From Paenilisteria portnoyi (GTDB lineage Bacteria > Bacillota > Bacilli > Lactobacillales > Listeriaceae): a stretch of DNA of 64,000 bases. Shown here in pieces: positions 24,835 to 32,579 of the stretch (position 1 is its first letter; each line of letters opens with the position of its first letter). The notes under the pieces were generated by a model. It was not told the origin of the DNA. It ran no database searches and was given only the letters and a program-made list of their open reading frames with translations. Where the stretch lies: positions 1-64,000 of the forward strand of contig NZ_JAASTT010000009.1 in the NCBI RefSeq assembly GCF_014322795.1, given 5' to 3'. The translations under genes and the position numbers were made by a program.

Positions 24835-25236
24835 TTGGAAGGTTTGAGTCATATGACATTTATTGTAAAGGATTTGGAAAAGGCAACTGTGTTTTTTGAG
24901 CGGATTTTTGATGCGGAGGAGGTTTATTCGAGTGGAGATGATATATTTTCGTTATCGCGCGAGAAGTTTTTCTTAGTCGGGGATTTGTGGATTGCAATTA
25001 TGGAAGGAGATAGTTTGCCGAGTAAGACATATAATCACACTGCATTTAAGATTGATGATGCAGATTATGAGGTGTATTTGGAGAGGATAGTGGCATTAGG
25101 CTTAGAGATAAAAGCGGGGCGTCCAAGGGTGGATGGTGAGGCGAGTTCGATTTATTTTTATGATTTTGATAATCATTTGTTTGAACTGCATACGGGGACA
25201 CTTGGGGAGCGGTTGTGTAAATATAAAGAGAAGTAG
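24835..25236 (+). CDS. fosX: Fosfomycin resistance hydrolase FosX
   Basis: FosX opens the epoxide of fosfomycin with water, using Mn(II), in the vicinal-oxygen-chelate fold. The 133-residue product has the family length. Metal ligands His6, His68 (KTYNHTAF) and Glu117 (HLFELH), and the general base Glu43 (SLSREKFF), are all where the L. monocytogenes enzyme has them, one residue later there. The start is TTG at 24835 with AGGTGAGGTG upstream. An ATG at 24754 would add 27 residues of no family likeness. The presence of all catalytic residues supports an intact intrinsic resistance gene. Confidence 0.93.
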   Translation: MEGLSHMTFIVKDLEKATVFFERIFDAEEVYSSGDDIFSLSREKFFLVGDLWIAIMEGDSLPSKTYNHTAFKIDDADYEVYLERIVALGLEIKAGRPRVDGEASSIYFYDFDNHLFELHTGTLGERLCKYKEK

Positions 25237-25264
25237 TCCGGATCTAAATCGAACTACTTCTTTG
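25226..25264. terminator. Bidirectional terminator between fosX and pepQ
   Basis: GAAGTAGT (25230-25237) and ACTACTTC (25253-25260) pair, with short A and T runs outside. The left arm includes the fosX stop codon. Confidence 0.7.
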
Positions 25265-25266
25265 AT

Positions 25267-26364
25267 TTATTTCACATACGTCAATTCTTTCGGAAACTCG
25301 GTCAAAATTTCATAACCGTCTTTCGTCACAACGATATCATCTTCAATCCGCACGCCTGCAACGCCTGGGACGTAAATGCCGGGTTCGATGGTGAAGACCA
25401 TATTTTCTTGTAACGCCATCTCGTTTGTTTCCGTAATCGATGGGAATTCATGGACGCTTGCGCCAAGTCCGTGCCCTAGTCGATGTGGGAAGTAGTCGCC
25501 GTAGCCTGCATCCTTGATGATGTTACGCGCAGTGAGATCTACTTCTTTTGCAGGAACGCCCGCTTTTACTTTTTCGATGGCTGCGAGTTGGGCTTGTAGT
25601 ACGGTATTGTAGATTTTTTCTTGTTCTGCGCTGATTTCGCCGTATGCCACGGTGCGCGTGATGTCGGAGCAGTAGCCTTTGTGGACAACGCCTAGGTCAA
25701 AGAGGACAAGGTCACCTTTTTTGATTTTGGTGTCGCCTGGTGTGCCATGTGGCAGGGCGCCGTTTGTACCGGTTAGAACCATCGTTGAAAAGGACATTGC
25801 TGTTACGCCTTTTTTCTTCATTTCGTACTCGATTTTTGCCACAATTTCGGCCTCGGTTTTACCTTCTGCGATTTCGTCAACGCCAACTTGGACGGCGTAA
25901 TCGGCTAGGAGCGCGGCTTCTTTAAGGATGGCGAGTTCTTCGGTTGTTTTAATGAGGCGGATCATCTGGATTTTTTCTTCAATCGAAATGAACGTCGCAT
26001 CGGTTAAGTATTTGGATAGGACTTCGAAGCGATCGACACTCATATGTGATTTCTCGATGGCAAATTTTTTCACAGTAGGTGTTCGTTTTGTGATTTCTGT
26101 TACGATGATTTCCCATGGGTTTTCGATGTCGCTGTAACCGTACGCATCATGTGACCAGTCGCTATTTTTCACGTCTTCTACTTCCAGTCCTGGTGTGAAT
26201 AGGAATGGCGCTGCTTCGGGAAATACGGCGAGGCCTAGCACGCGTTCGTGTGGGTCGCTATGATAGCCGGTGAAATAGGCGATGTTTTCAGGGTCGGTGA
26301 TAAACGCAACCTCAGCTCCTTGCTCTTTTAGCCAGTTTTGCAAAATATCGATATTTTTTTCCAT
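25267..26364 (-). CDS. pepQ: Xaa-Pro dipeptidase (M24 family)
   Basis: This cytosolic metallopeptidase cleaves dipeptides with C-terminal proline. The 365-residue product has the creatinase-like N-domain and the pita-bread catalytic domain. Expected metal ligands are visible in order: Asp in LFDLGVVHKG, Asp in GYCSDITRT, His in LGHGLGASVHE, Glu in FTIEPGIYV and Glu in GVRIEDD. GAAGGATG precedes the ATG. It faces fosX across a shared terminator. M24 aminopeptidase P is a related alternative. Confidence 0.9.
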   Translation of the reverse strand: MEKNIDILQNWLKEQGAEVAFITDPENIAYFTGYHSDPHERVLGLAVFPEAAPFLFTPGLEVEDVKNSDWSHDAYGYSDIENPWEIIVTEITKRTPTVKKFAIEKSHMSVDRFEVLSKYLTDATFISIEEKIQMIRLIKTTEELAILKEAALLADYAVQVGVDEIAEGKTEAEIVAKIEYEMKKKGVTAMSFSTMVLTGTNGALPHGTPGDTKIKKGDLVLFDLGVVHKGYCSDITRTVAYGEISAEQEKIYNTVLQAQLAAIEKVKAGVPAKEVDLTARNIIKDAGYGDYFPHRLGHGLGASVHEFPSITETNEMALQENMVFTIEPGIYVPGVAGVRIEDDIVVTKDGYEILTEFPKELTYVK

Positions 26365-26430
26365 CAGTCATCCTTCTTTCCTTGTTTCGTCCGCTTTATC
26401 ATAACACGAAATCGCGCAGAAATTAAATGT

Positions 26431-27123
26431 TTACCATGGAATAATGCAATCGCGGCTCATAAAAATGCCAGTAGGACCGTCTTTATCGATATTCGCCATT
26501 TGGACGATAGCATCGGTTCCTTCTTGGACTGTTTGGTGGCCTTGCCCGGTTAATCCGGTTTTTGTTGGGCCAGGATCGACCGCGTTAATTTGCATGTTTG
26601 GCAATCCTTTGGCGTATTGCACGGTCAGCATCGAAACGGCGGCCTTAGAAGAGCTGTAAACGAGTGGGTTCAGTTTGGACTCGATTTGTTCTGGATTTAG
26701 AACTTGTCCGAATGATCCGAGGCCACTGCTCACGTTGACGATGACTGGCTGTGCGGATTGCTGTAATAGGGGCAAAAAGTGATGGGTGACGCGTACGATG
26801 CCGAAAACGTTGACTTGGTATACTTGCTCCATCATTTCTGGGGTGATGTCTTCTGGCGATGCGAACGGCCCAGATACTCCTGCGTTGTTGATGAGAACAT
26901 CCAAGCGGCCTTCTTGTTTTTTGATTGTTGCAGCGGCTTGGATGACGGAAGCTTCGTCGGTTACGTCGATAACTACGAATGAAACTCCTAATTTGGCAGC
27001 TGCTTCTTTACCACGAGCCTCGTCGCGCGAACCGATGTAGACTTTATGTCCTAAATCTTTCAATCGTTTCGCTGTTTCGAATCCTAAACCTGCATTTCCT
27101 CCAGTAATAAGTGTTACTTTCAT
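26431..27123 (-). CDS. Short-chain dehydrogenase/reductase
   Basis: The 230-residue classical SDR has the cofactor motif TGGNAGLG (residues 7-14), NNAG, the catalytic Ser in VNVSSG and the YxxxK pair in VYSSSKAA, so it should be active with NAD(P). Arg in SRDEARG suggests an NADP preference. The substrate is unknown. AAAGGAGG precedes the ATG. It lies 14 nt after the DUF2316 gene in the same direction, so both form a two-gene operon divergent from a MarR regulator. Confidence 0.88.
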   Translation of the reverse strand: MKVTLITGGNAGLGFETAKRLKDLGHKVYIGSRDEARGKEAAAKLGVSFVVIDVTDEASVIQAAATIKKQEGRLDVLINNAGVSGPFASPEDITPEMMEQVYQVNVFGIVRVTHHFLPLLQQSAQPVIVNVSSGLGSFGQVLNPEQIESKLNPLVYSSSKAAVSMLTVQYAKGLPNMQINAVDPGPTKTGLTGQGHQTVQEGTDAIVQMANIDKDGPTGIFMSRDCIIPW

Positions 27124-27137
27124 TGTGAATTCCTCCT

Positions 27138-27449
27138 TTATTTATCGCCTTTGCTAAGCTTCATGTTATCGATTTTTTTTGTATTTAAAAACCAGTATTG
27201 GTGATAATCGCCTTGTAGTGCGGTAAATGCTACGGGTGTTTTGCCGATTTTGGAAATATGTTGTTCTAGAAAAATTTTAAGAATCCACGGGTCCTCGATG
27301 GATTTTTGTTGTAGATTGAGGATGTGTTGGATTTTTTCGGTGCTTGTTTGTAGCTCGGTGGCGATTTGTTCTACGCTTAATTCCGAGATAATGAAGTTTT
27401 GTTGAAATTCATGAATGGTATCGTTGACTTGTTGGGTTGTTAGTGACAT
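27138..27449 (-). CDS. DUF2316 family protein
   Basis: The 103-residue product matches DUF2316 in length and character: an N-terminal helix-turn-helix-like part (MSLTTQQVNDTIHEFQQNF, then LSVEQIATELQTS) and a C-terminal aromatic end (GDYHQYWFLNTKKI). The function is unknown. Start at 27449 with AGGAGG upstream; upstream in-frame codons belong to the promoter. It is the first gene of the operon with the SDR, next to a MarR gene, and may respond to the same inducer. Confidence 0.7.
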   Translation of the reverse strand: MSLTTQQVNDTIHEFQQNFIISELSVEQIATELQTSTEKIQHILNLQQKSIEDPWILKIFLEQHISKIGKTPVAFTALQGDYHQYWFLNTKKIDNMKLSKGDK

Positions 27450-27463
27450 GATAATTCCTCCTA

Positions 27464-27500
27464 TATAGTTGTTTTTAATACAGTTGTAATTAAAACTATA
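27464..27500. promoter_or_regulatory. Candidate MarR operator in the divergent region
   Basis: TATAGTT (27464-27470) and AACTATA (27494-27500) mirror each other, with partly matching TTTTTAAT and ATTAAAA inside. The site covers the promoter region of the DUF2316-SDR operon. Confidence 0.4.
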
Positions 27501-27592
27501 ACGCATAAAAGGAGTATACATCGTTTCTGAATAGTTGTCAATTGAATTGTTTTATATTAAACTGTTATAAAAGACGTGTGGGAGGGAAGGCT

Positions 27593-28015
27593 TTGATTTC
27601 AGGTGAAAATGAGTTGTCAGAGAAGATTTATACGCTTAGTTTGTTGCAGCAGGACTACATTGCGAAGCGGCTAAAAGGGATTCATCTCAACGTTTTGCAG
27701 GCGAAGAGTTTGAATTATGTGTCTGCGAATTCTGGGACAATCCAAAAGGAACTCGCGAATTATTTAGGGAAACAGAACGCGACGGTGACGAATATTTTGA
27801 AGGAATTAGAAAAGAAACAGCTGATTTACCGGGAAATTCCGAAAGATAATGAGCGCCAGAAAAAGATTTTTTTGACAACTGAGGGCAAGGATTTGGTTGT
27901 TGAGGTGCAGCGGGCGTTTCATGATTTAAACAAGGAGATGGAGCGGGTGCTTTCTGGAAAAGAAAGAGCGCAACTCGTGGCGGGTTTAAAAAAACTTATT
28001 GAGGATTTTGTTTAA
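27593..28015 (+). CDS. MarR-family transcriptional regulator
   Basis: The 140-residue product contains a winged helix (IQKELANYLGKQNATVTNILKELEKKQLI, then the wing REIPKDNERQKKIFLTTEG) and the terminal dimerisation helices of MarR proteins. The start is TTG at 27593, with GGGAGGG upstream at normal spacing. TTGTCA, a 17-nt spacer and TAAACT upstream form a likely promoter. It is divergent from DUF2316-SDR and probably represses that operon until a small molecule binds. The ligand is unknown. Confidence 0.88.
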   Translation: MISGENELSEKIYTLSLLQQDYIAKRLKGIHLNVLQAKSLNYVSANSGTIQKELANYLGKQNATVTNILKELEKKQLIYREIPKDNERQKKIFLTTEGKDLVVEVQRAFHDLNKEMERVLSGKERAQLVAGLKKLIEDFV

Positions 28016-28083
28016 TATAAAGTGCCAAAATAAAGGCTTTGGCTTATAATGAGAGTAAGTATATATAGAAGGGAAGTCAAAAT

Positions 28084-28767
28084 ATGAAAATTTCATTTCA
28101 CGGGCAATCTTGTATTAAAGTAGTAACGGAGGACGTGACGATTCTTGTGGATCCGTTTATTTCGGGGAATCCGCAGTGTGATTTGGTGGTTGAGGATGAG
28201 AAACCAGATTATATTATTGTAACGCATGGGCATGATGATCATGTTGGGGATACGGTGGCGATTGCGCAAAGAACAGGTGCGACGGTGATTGCGAATGTTG
28301 AATTGGCAACGTTTTTGAATATGCAAGGTGTGGAGAATTTGGCGCCGCTACATATTGGTGGAAAGCGGCCGTTTGATTTTGGAACGGTGAAATTGACGCA
28401 GGCGTTTCATGGTTCGTCGACAATGCAAGATGGCAAAATTATTAATTTGGGCTTGCCGACGGGGTTTGTGTTGACGATCGGCGACAAATCGATTTACCAT
28501 GCTGGCGATACGGGATTGTTCTCGGATATGAAATTGATTGGGCAGTTGAACGAGCTTGACGCAGCCTTTTTGCCGATTGGGGATAATTTCACAATGGGGC
28601 CAGAGGATGCGGCGATTGCGGCGGAATTTTTGCAGGCGAAGGTAGTTGTGCCAATGCATTATAATACGTTTCCGTTGATTGCGCAGGATCCGCACGCGTT
28701 TGTGGCGAGTTTGAATACGGAATTGCGCGGGAAAGTGCTGGATATTGGCGCGTCGATGACAATTTAG
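28084..28767 (+). CDS. UPF0173 metal-dependent hydrolase
   Basis: The 227-residue protein has the metallo-beta-lactamase fold: HGHDDH (residues 49-54), a second His in FHGSS, the Asp in HAGDTG and a last His in MHYNTF. Such sites bind two metal ions. The UPF0173 substrate is not established. It is the first of three genes (with YtoI and NrnA) that are closely spaced in Listeria and related Firmicutes, so a link to nucleotide or phosphodiester turnover is conceivable. Confidence 0.9.
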   Translation: MKISFHGQSCIKVVTEDVTILVDPFISGNPQCDLVVEDEKPDYIIVTHGHDDHVGDTVAIAQRTGATVIANVELATFLNMQGVENLAPLHIGGKRPFDFGTVKLTQAFHGSSTMQDGKIINLGLPTGFVLTIGDKSIYHAGDTGLFSDMKLIGQLNELDAAFLPIGDNFTMGPEDAAIAAEFLQAKVVVPMHYNTFPLIAQDPHAFVASLNTELRGKVLDIGASMTI

Positions 28768-28776
28768 AGGGAATGG

Positions 28777-30102
28777 GTGAGTGGCTTGGCGACAAAGCAT
28801 GAGCAGATTTTGAAATATATTGAAGAGCTTGCGGTTGGCGAGAAAATTTCGGTTCGGAAAATCGCGAAAAACTTGCATGTCAGTGAGGGGACGGCTTACA
28901 GGGCGATTAAGGATGCGGAAATTGTCGGCTTTGTTAGCACGATTAAGCGTGTTGGGACGATTCGGATTGAGCGGAAGCAAAAGGATAGTATCGAGAAGCT
29001 GACCTATGCGGAGATTGTGAATATGATTGATGGTCAAGTGCTGGGCGGCCGTGCTGGGCTTCATAAATCGCTGAACAAGTTTGTGATTGGTGCGATGACG
29101 GTTGAGGCGATGGAACGTTATACGGATGCGGGAAACTTGGTGATTGTTGGGAACCGGGTTGGTGCGCAGGAGTTGGCGCTTGAACGTGGTGCCGCGGTGC
29201 TGATTACAGGTGGTTTTGATACGGTGGATTCGGTGAAGAAGTTGGCGGATGAGAAGGAATTGCCAATTTTATCGACGACGTATGATACGTTTACGGTGGC
29301 GACGATGATTAACCGGGCGATTTTTGATCAGTTGATTAAGAAGGAAGTCGTGTTTGTGGAAGATATTCTGACACCGCTTGAGAAGACGGCTTATTTGAGC
29401 ACATCGGACCGGGTCGAGGATTGGTATAAGAAGGAAACGTCGACCGGACACAGCCGTTTTCCAGTGGTAAATAAAGCGATGCGGTTGTCAGGGATGATTA
29501 CGAGCAAAGATGTGATTGATAAAAATTTATCGATCTCGATTGAGCGGGCGATGACGAAAAATCCGTTGACTGTCGGTCCGAAAATGAGCGTGGCGTCGGT
29601 ATCTCACATGATGATTTGGGAAGGTATCGAGGTTATTCCGGTCGTGAAGGATGATTTGACGCTGATTGGGATTGTGAGTCGGCAGGATATTTTGAAATCG
29701 TTGCAAATGATTCAGCGCCAGCCGCAAATTGGAGAGACGATTGACGATACAATTACGAATCAGTTGATTGAAAAAACAACGGATGACGCATCGGAGCTCG
29801 ATTTTCAATTTACGGTGACGCCGCAGATGACGAATAGTATTGGAACGCTTTCTTATGGCGTTTTTACGCAGATTGTGTGTGATGTTGTGCAACAAAAACT
29901 GTTTTCCCTGAAGAAGCGTAATGTGGCGATTGAGAATATCTCAATTTACTTTTTGAAACCGGTACAGATGGATGCGACGATTGTGATTAAACCGCGGATT
30001 TTGGAGATAGGGCGTAAGGCGGGGAAAATTGATATTGAGCTATATTTGGAAGGTATTTTAGTTGGTAAGGCGATTGTGGCTTGCCAAATGATGGAACGTT
30101 AA
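28777..30102 (+). CDS. ytoI: YtoI-like regulator: HTH, DRTGG, two CBS and hotdog domains
   Basis: The 441-residue product shows, in order, an N-terminal helix-turn-helix (about 5-60, KISVRKIAKNLHVSEGTAYRAIK), a DRTGG-like domain (about 75-185), a CBS pair (about 190-310) and a C-terminal thioesterase-like hotdog domain (about 330-440). CBS pairs often sense adenine nucleotides. Regulatory targets are unknown. The start is either GTG 28777 with AGAGGGA close upstream or TTG 28786. The protein would then begin MATKHEQILKYI. The next gene is nrnA, overlapping in transcript. Confidence 0.85.
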   Translation: MSGLATKHEQILKYIEELAVGEKISVRKIAKNLHVSEGTAYRAIKDAEIVGFVSTIKRVGTIRIERKQKDSIEKLTYAEIVNMIDGQVLGGRAGLHKSLNKFVIGAMTVEAMERYTDAGNLVIVGNRVGAQELALERGAAVLITGGFDTVDSVKKLADEKELPILSTTYDTFTVATMINRAIFDQLIKKEVVFVEDILTPLEKTAYLSTSDRVEDWYKKETSTGHSRFPVVNKAMRLSGMITSKDVIDKNLSISIERAMTKNPLTVGPKMSVASVSHMMIWEGIEVIPVVKDDLTLIGIVSRQDILKSLQMIQRQPQIGETIDDTITNQLIEKTTDDASELDFQFTVTPQMTNSIGTLSYGVFTQIVCDVVQQKLFSLKKRNVAIENISIYFLKPVQMDATIVIKPRILEIGRKAGKIDIELYLEGILVGKAIVACQMMER

Positions 30103-30119
30103 AGATTGGTGGAAATAGG

Positions 30120-31049
30120 ATGAAAAAAGCGATTTTAGATGTCATTAAGAAATATGAGACGATTATTATTCATCGGCATGTGCGGCCAGATCCAGATGCG
30201 TATGGTTCGCAAATGGGACTCGCAGCGGTTTTAGAAGGTAATTTTCCAGATAAGAAGATTTATTGCGTTGGTGAAGGTGAGCCGTCGCTTGATTTTCTTG
30301 GGAAAGTGGATACAATTGATGATTCGGTTTACGATGGTGCGCTTGTGATTGTTTGTGATACCGCGAACACGGAACGGATTGATGATGCGCGCTATACGCT
30401 TGGCAAGGAGCTTGTGAAGATCGATCACCATCCGAATGATGATGCGTATGGTGATTACAGTTGGGTTGATACGGCGGCTTCGTCTTGTAGTGAGATGGTG
30501 ACGGCATTCGTGGAGGCGTTTCCGAAAGAATTGACGCTGAATGAGAAGGCGGCGAGGTTGTTGTACGCTGGAATTGTCGGGGATACAGGGCGGTTCTTAT
30601 TTCCAAATACGACACCGAAAACATTGCGTTACGCAGCGGACCTCGTGGTTTTCCCGTTTGATCGCACGGAAATTTTCACAAAAATGTACGAGACACCACT
30701 GAATGCGGTCAAATTATCAGGTTATATTTTGCAAAATTTCCAAATGGCAGCAAATGGCGCCGCGCATATTTATATTAATCGTGCCTTGCTGGAGCAGTTT
30801 GATGTCACGGCGCGTGATGCGGCACAGTTGGTGAATCGGATTGATAGCGTTATTGGCATTAAGGCGTGGATATTATTCATAGAAGATGGCGATATTATCC
30901 GAGCTCGTTTGCGATCAAAAAGCCCTGTTATCAACGGTTTGGCAAAGGAATATCGCGGCGGCGGGCATCCATTAGCATCGGGTGCGACGCTTGAATCGGA
31001 GTCAGAAATCCCAGAAATGGTTGCGAAATTGGAAGCATTGTGCGATTAA
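30120..31049 (+). CDS. nrnA: Oligoribonuclease / pAp-phosphatase NrnA (DHH-DHHA1)
   Basis: NrnA degrades nanoRNA and converts pAp to AMP. Relatives also cut pApA, the c-di-AMP product. The 309-residue protein has the DHH motifs: HRHVRPDPDA (residues 19-28), VCDTAN, IDHHPND and, later, the DHHA1 substrate motif GGGHPLASG. I prefer the ATG at 30120 (GGTGG upstream). An in-frame codon at 30081 overlaps ytoI. It follows ytoI in one transcript and ends in a terminator. Confidence 0.92.
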   Translation: MKKAILDVIKKYETIIIHRHVRPDPDAYGSQMGLAAVLEGNFPDKKIYCVGEGEPSLDFLGKVDTIDDSVYDGALVIVCDTANTERIDDARYTLGKELVKIDHHPNDDAYGDYSWVDTAASSCSEMVTAFVEAFPKELTLNEKAARLLYAGIVGDTGRFLFPNTTPKTLRYAADLVVFPFDRTEIFTKMYETPLNAVKLSGYILQNFQMAANGAAHIYINRALLEQFDVTARDAAQLVNRIDSVIGIKAWILFIEDGDIIRARLRSKSPVINGLAKEYRGGGHPLASGATLESESEIPEMVAKLEALCD

Positions 31050-31050
31050 G

Positions 31051-31093
31051 AAAAAGAGAAGGACACCAAAATTTGGCGTTCTTCTCTTTTTTA
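31051..31093. terminator. Bidirectional terminator after nrnA
   Basis: AAAGAGAAG and CTTCTCTTT form the stem, with an inner CCAA/TTGG pair and T6 on the plus strand. It overlaps the end of the convergent gene. Confidence 0.8.
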
Positions 31094-31471
31094 TGCGTTC
31101 AGCCCAATGTAAATCCGAATCGAGCCATCAGGGGCGTATTCTTCGTAGTCAAAATGGTAACTTCGATTGAGTTCGGTATTCCAAATTTCTTGCCACGTCG
31201 CGAAAACGTCTTTTTCTACGTTGAAAACTTGATACGGTTGTTCAGGAATCATGATTTTTTTCGTATTTTCGGAATGAGGCATATTGCTCGCAATACTCAC
31301 CGTGTAATCTCCCAAGTAATCACTCTCATAATCGGCATAAATACCATAAAATGTGGCGCTCGTTTGCTGTAACTTTTGCGCATCGGCCCATAAATTACCT
31401 ATTTTTGTAGCTACGTCGGGATCATTGAAATTATTCGTACGTGTTTCGTTTATCCAATAAATTTCTTGCAT
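31091..31471 (-). CDS. GyrI-like / effector-binding domain protein
   Basis: The 126-residue product resembles free-standing AraC effector-binding (GyrI-like, integron Cass2-like) domains: the middle part FYGIYADYESDYLGDYTVSIAS and the end TWQEIWNTELNRSYHFDYEEY with acidic and aromatic residues typical of the ligand pocket. It has no DNA-binding part. It probably binds a small, perhaps cationic, molecule. AAGGAGG precedes the ATG. It is divergent to a WYL-domain regulator that may control it. Confidence 0.75.
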   Translation of the reverse strand: MQEIYWINETRTNNFNDPDVATKIGNLWADAQKLQQTSATFYGIYADYESDYLGDYTVSIASNMPHSENTKKIMIPEQPYQVFNVEKDVFATWQEIWNTELNRSYHFDYEEYAPDGSIRIYIGLNA

Positions 31472-31570
31472 TGTTAAAACCTCCTTTTCATCTATATTAA
31501 CGTACTTGATTGACAGCGTTATGTCATATTAAAAATATATGTTAGGATAAAATAAAGAGGGGTGAGCGTC

Positions 31571-32476
31571 GTGAAAATTGATCGTTTGTTAGAAATTTTA
31601 ATCTTATTAATGAATCGAAAACAAGTACAGGCCAAAGATTTGGCAACCAATTTTACAGTTTCAGTCCGAACAATCTATCGTGATATTGAAACGCTCTCCC
31701 TTGCAGGTATTCCTATCGAGATGACACGCGGGAGAAGTGGTGGAATCAGACTGATGCATGGATTTAGCTTATCTCGAATCCCGATAACGACGAAGGAAAA
31801 AGATGTTTTACAAGTAGCGTTGCAAAACCTTTCGACGACGAATTTTCCAGAGGTGGCCCTTTTAATGGAGAAGTTTCAAGCATTGTGGGATGCGGTTGAG
31901 AAGGATTGGATTGTGATTGATCCAGCTGAATATGGGGCTCCGCCTGAACGGAATGAAATTTTTGCGATGATGAAGCAGTGTATTTTGGAAAATCGCAAAG
32001 TTTCTTTTATTTATTATAATAGCAATCGACAGAAAACGAGGCGAGAAGTGGCGCCCTTGAAGCTTTGGTATCGCGGGAATGCTTGGTATTTATGGGGGTA
32101 CTGCTATTTGCGGAAGGCGTACCGCTTATTTCATGTGCATCGCATGGTGGATGCTGTAATCACGGATTATTTCCCACCAAGTTTTGAGGAATCTGTGTTT
32201 GAAGCGTTTCGTCAGCAAGCCGTGACACCAGCGCCAAAATTGGCAGTACATATCGTGTTTGAAGCATCCGTCTACTATCGTTTACTAGCCATTTTTCCCG
32301 CAGAAATCTTGAGGATAGTATCTGATCGTATCGAAGTGAAGACGGAAATTCCGAAAACAGACTGGCTGTATTCCTTCTTACTATCTTTCGGATCGGACGT
32401 TCAAATCATAGCACCAGAATCACTACGCCTAGAAATAAGGGCAAGTCTGCAAAAAGCTGTCAAAAATTATGAGTAG
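31571..32476 (+). CDS. HTH and WYL-domain transcriptional regulator (YafY type)
   Basis: The 301-residue product begins with an HTH (KIDRLLEILILLMNRKQVQAKDLATNFTVSVRTIYRDIETL, about 1-45) followed by the WYL domain (about 135-210), here with LKLWYRGNAWYLWGYC, and a C-terminal WCX-like extension. WYL domains bind nucleic acid or small ligands. I chose the GTG at 31571 because GAGGGGTG then has normal spacing. An in-frame GTG at 31562 overlaps that site. It probably regulates the divergent effector-binding gene. No phage-defence cluster is attached. Confidence 0.85.
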   Translation: MKIDRLLEILILLMNRKQVQAKDLATNFTVSVRTIYRDIETLSLAGIPIEMTRGRSGGIRLMHGFSLSRIPITTKEKDVLQVALQNLSTTNFPEVALLMEKFQALWDAVEKDWIVIDPAEYGAPPERNEIFAMMKQCILENRKVSFIYYNSNRQKTRREVAPLKLWYRGNAWYLWGYCYLRKAYRLFHVHRMVDAVITDYFPPSFEESVFEAFRQQAVTPAPKLAVHIVFEASVYYRLLAIFPAEILRIVSDRIEVKTEIPKTDWLYSFLLSFGSDVQIIAPESLRLEIRASLQKAVKNYE

Positions 32477-32579
32477 CCTCGACGCGCAGGATAAATAAAA
32501 GCGAACATATGGTTTCTTTTTCGGAGGATAACCGATATAATAGAATGGAGAATATTGTTCGAGAGAGGAGACGTGGATA

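Noticed and set aside
28348-29064. 238-codon minus-strand frame opposite UPF0173 and ytoI
   Set aside because: Arg/His/Asn-rich antisense shadow in a G-rich coding stretch. The plus strand encodes two clear proteins.
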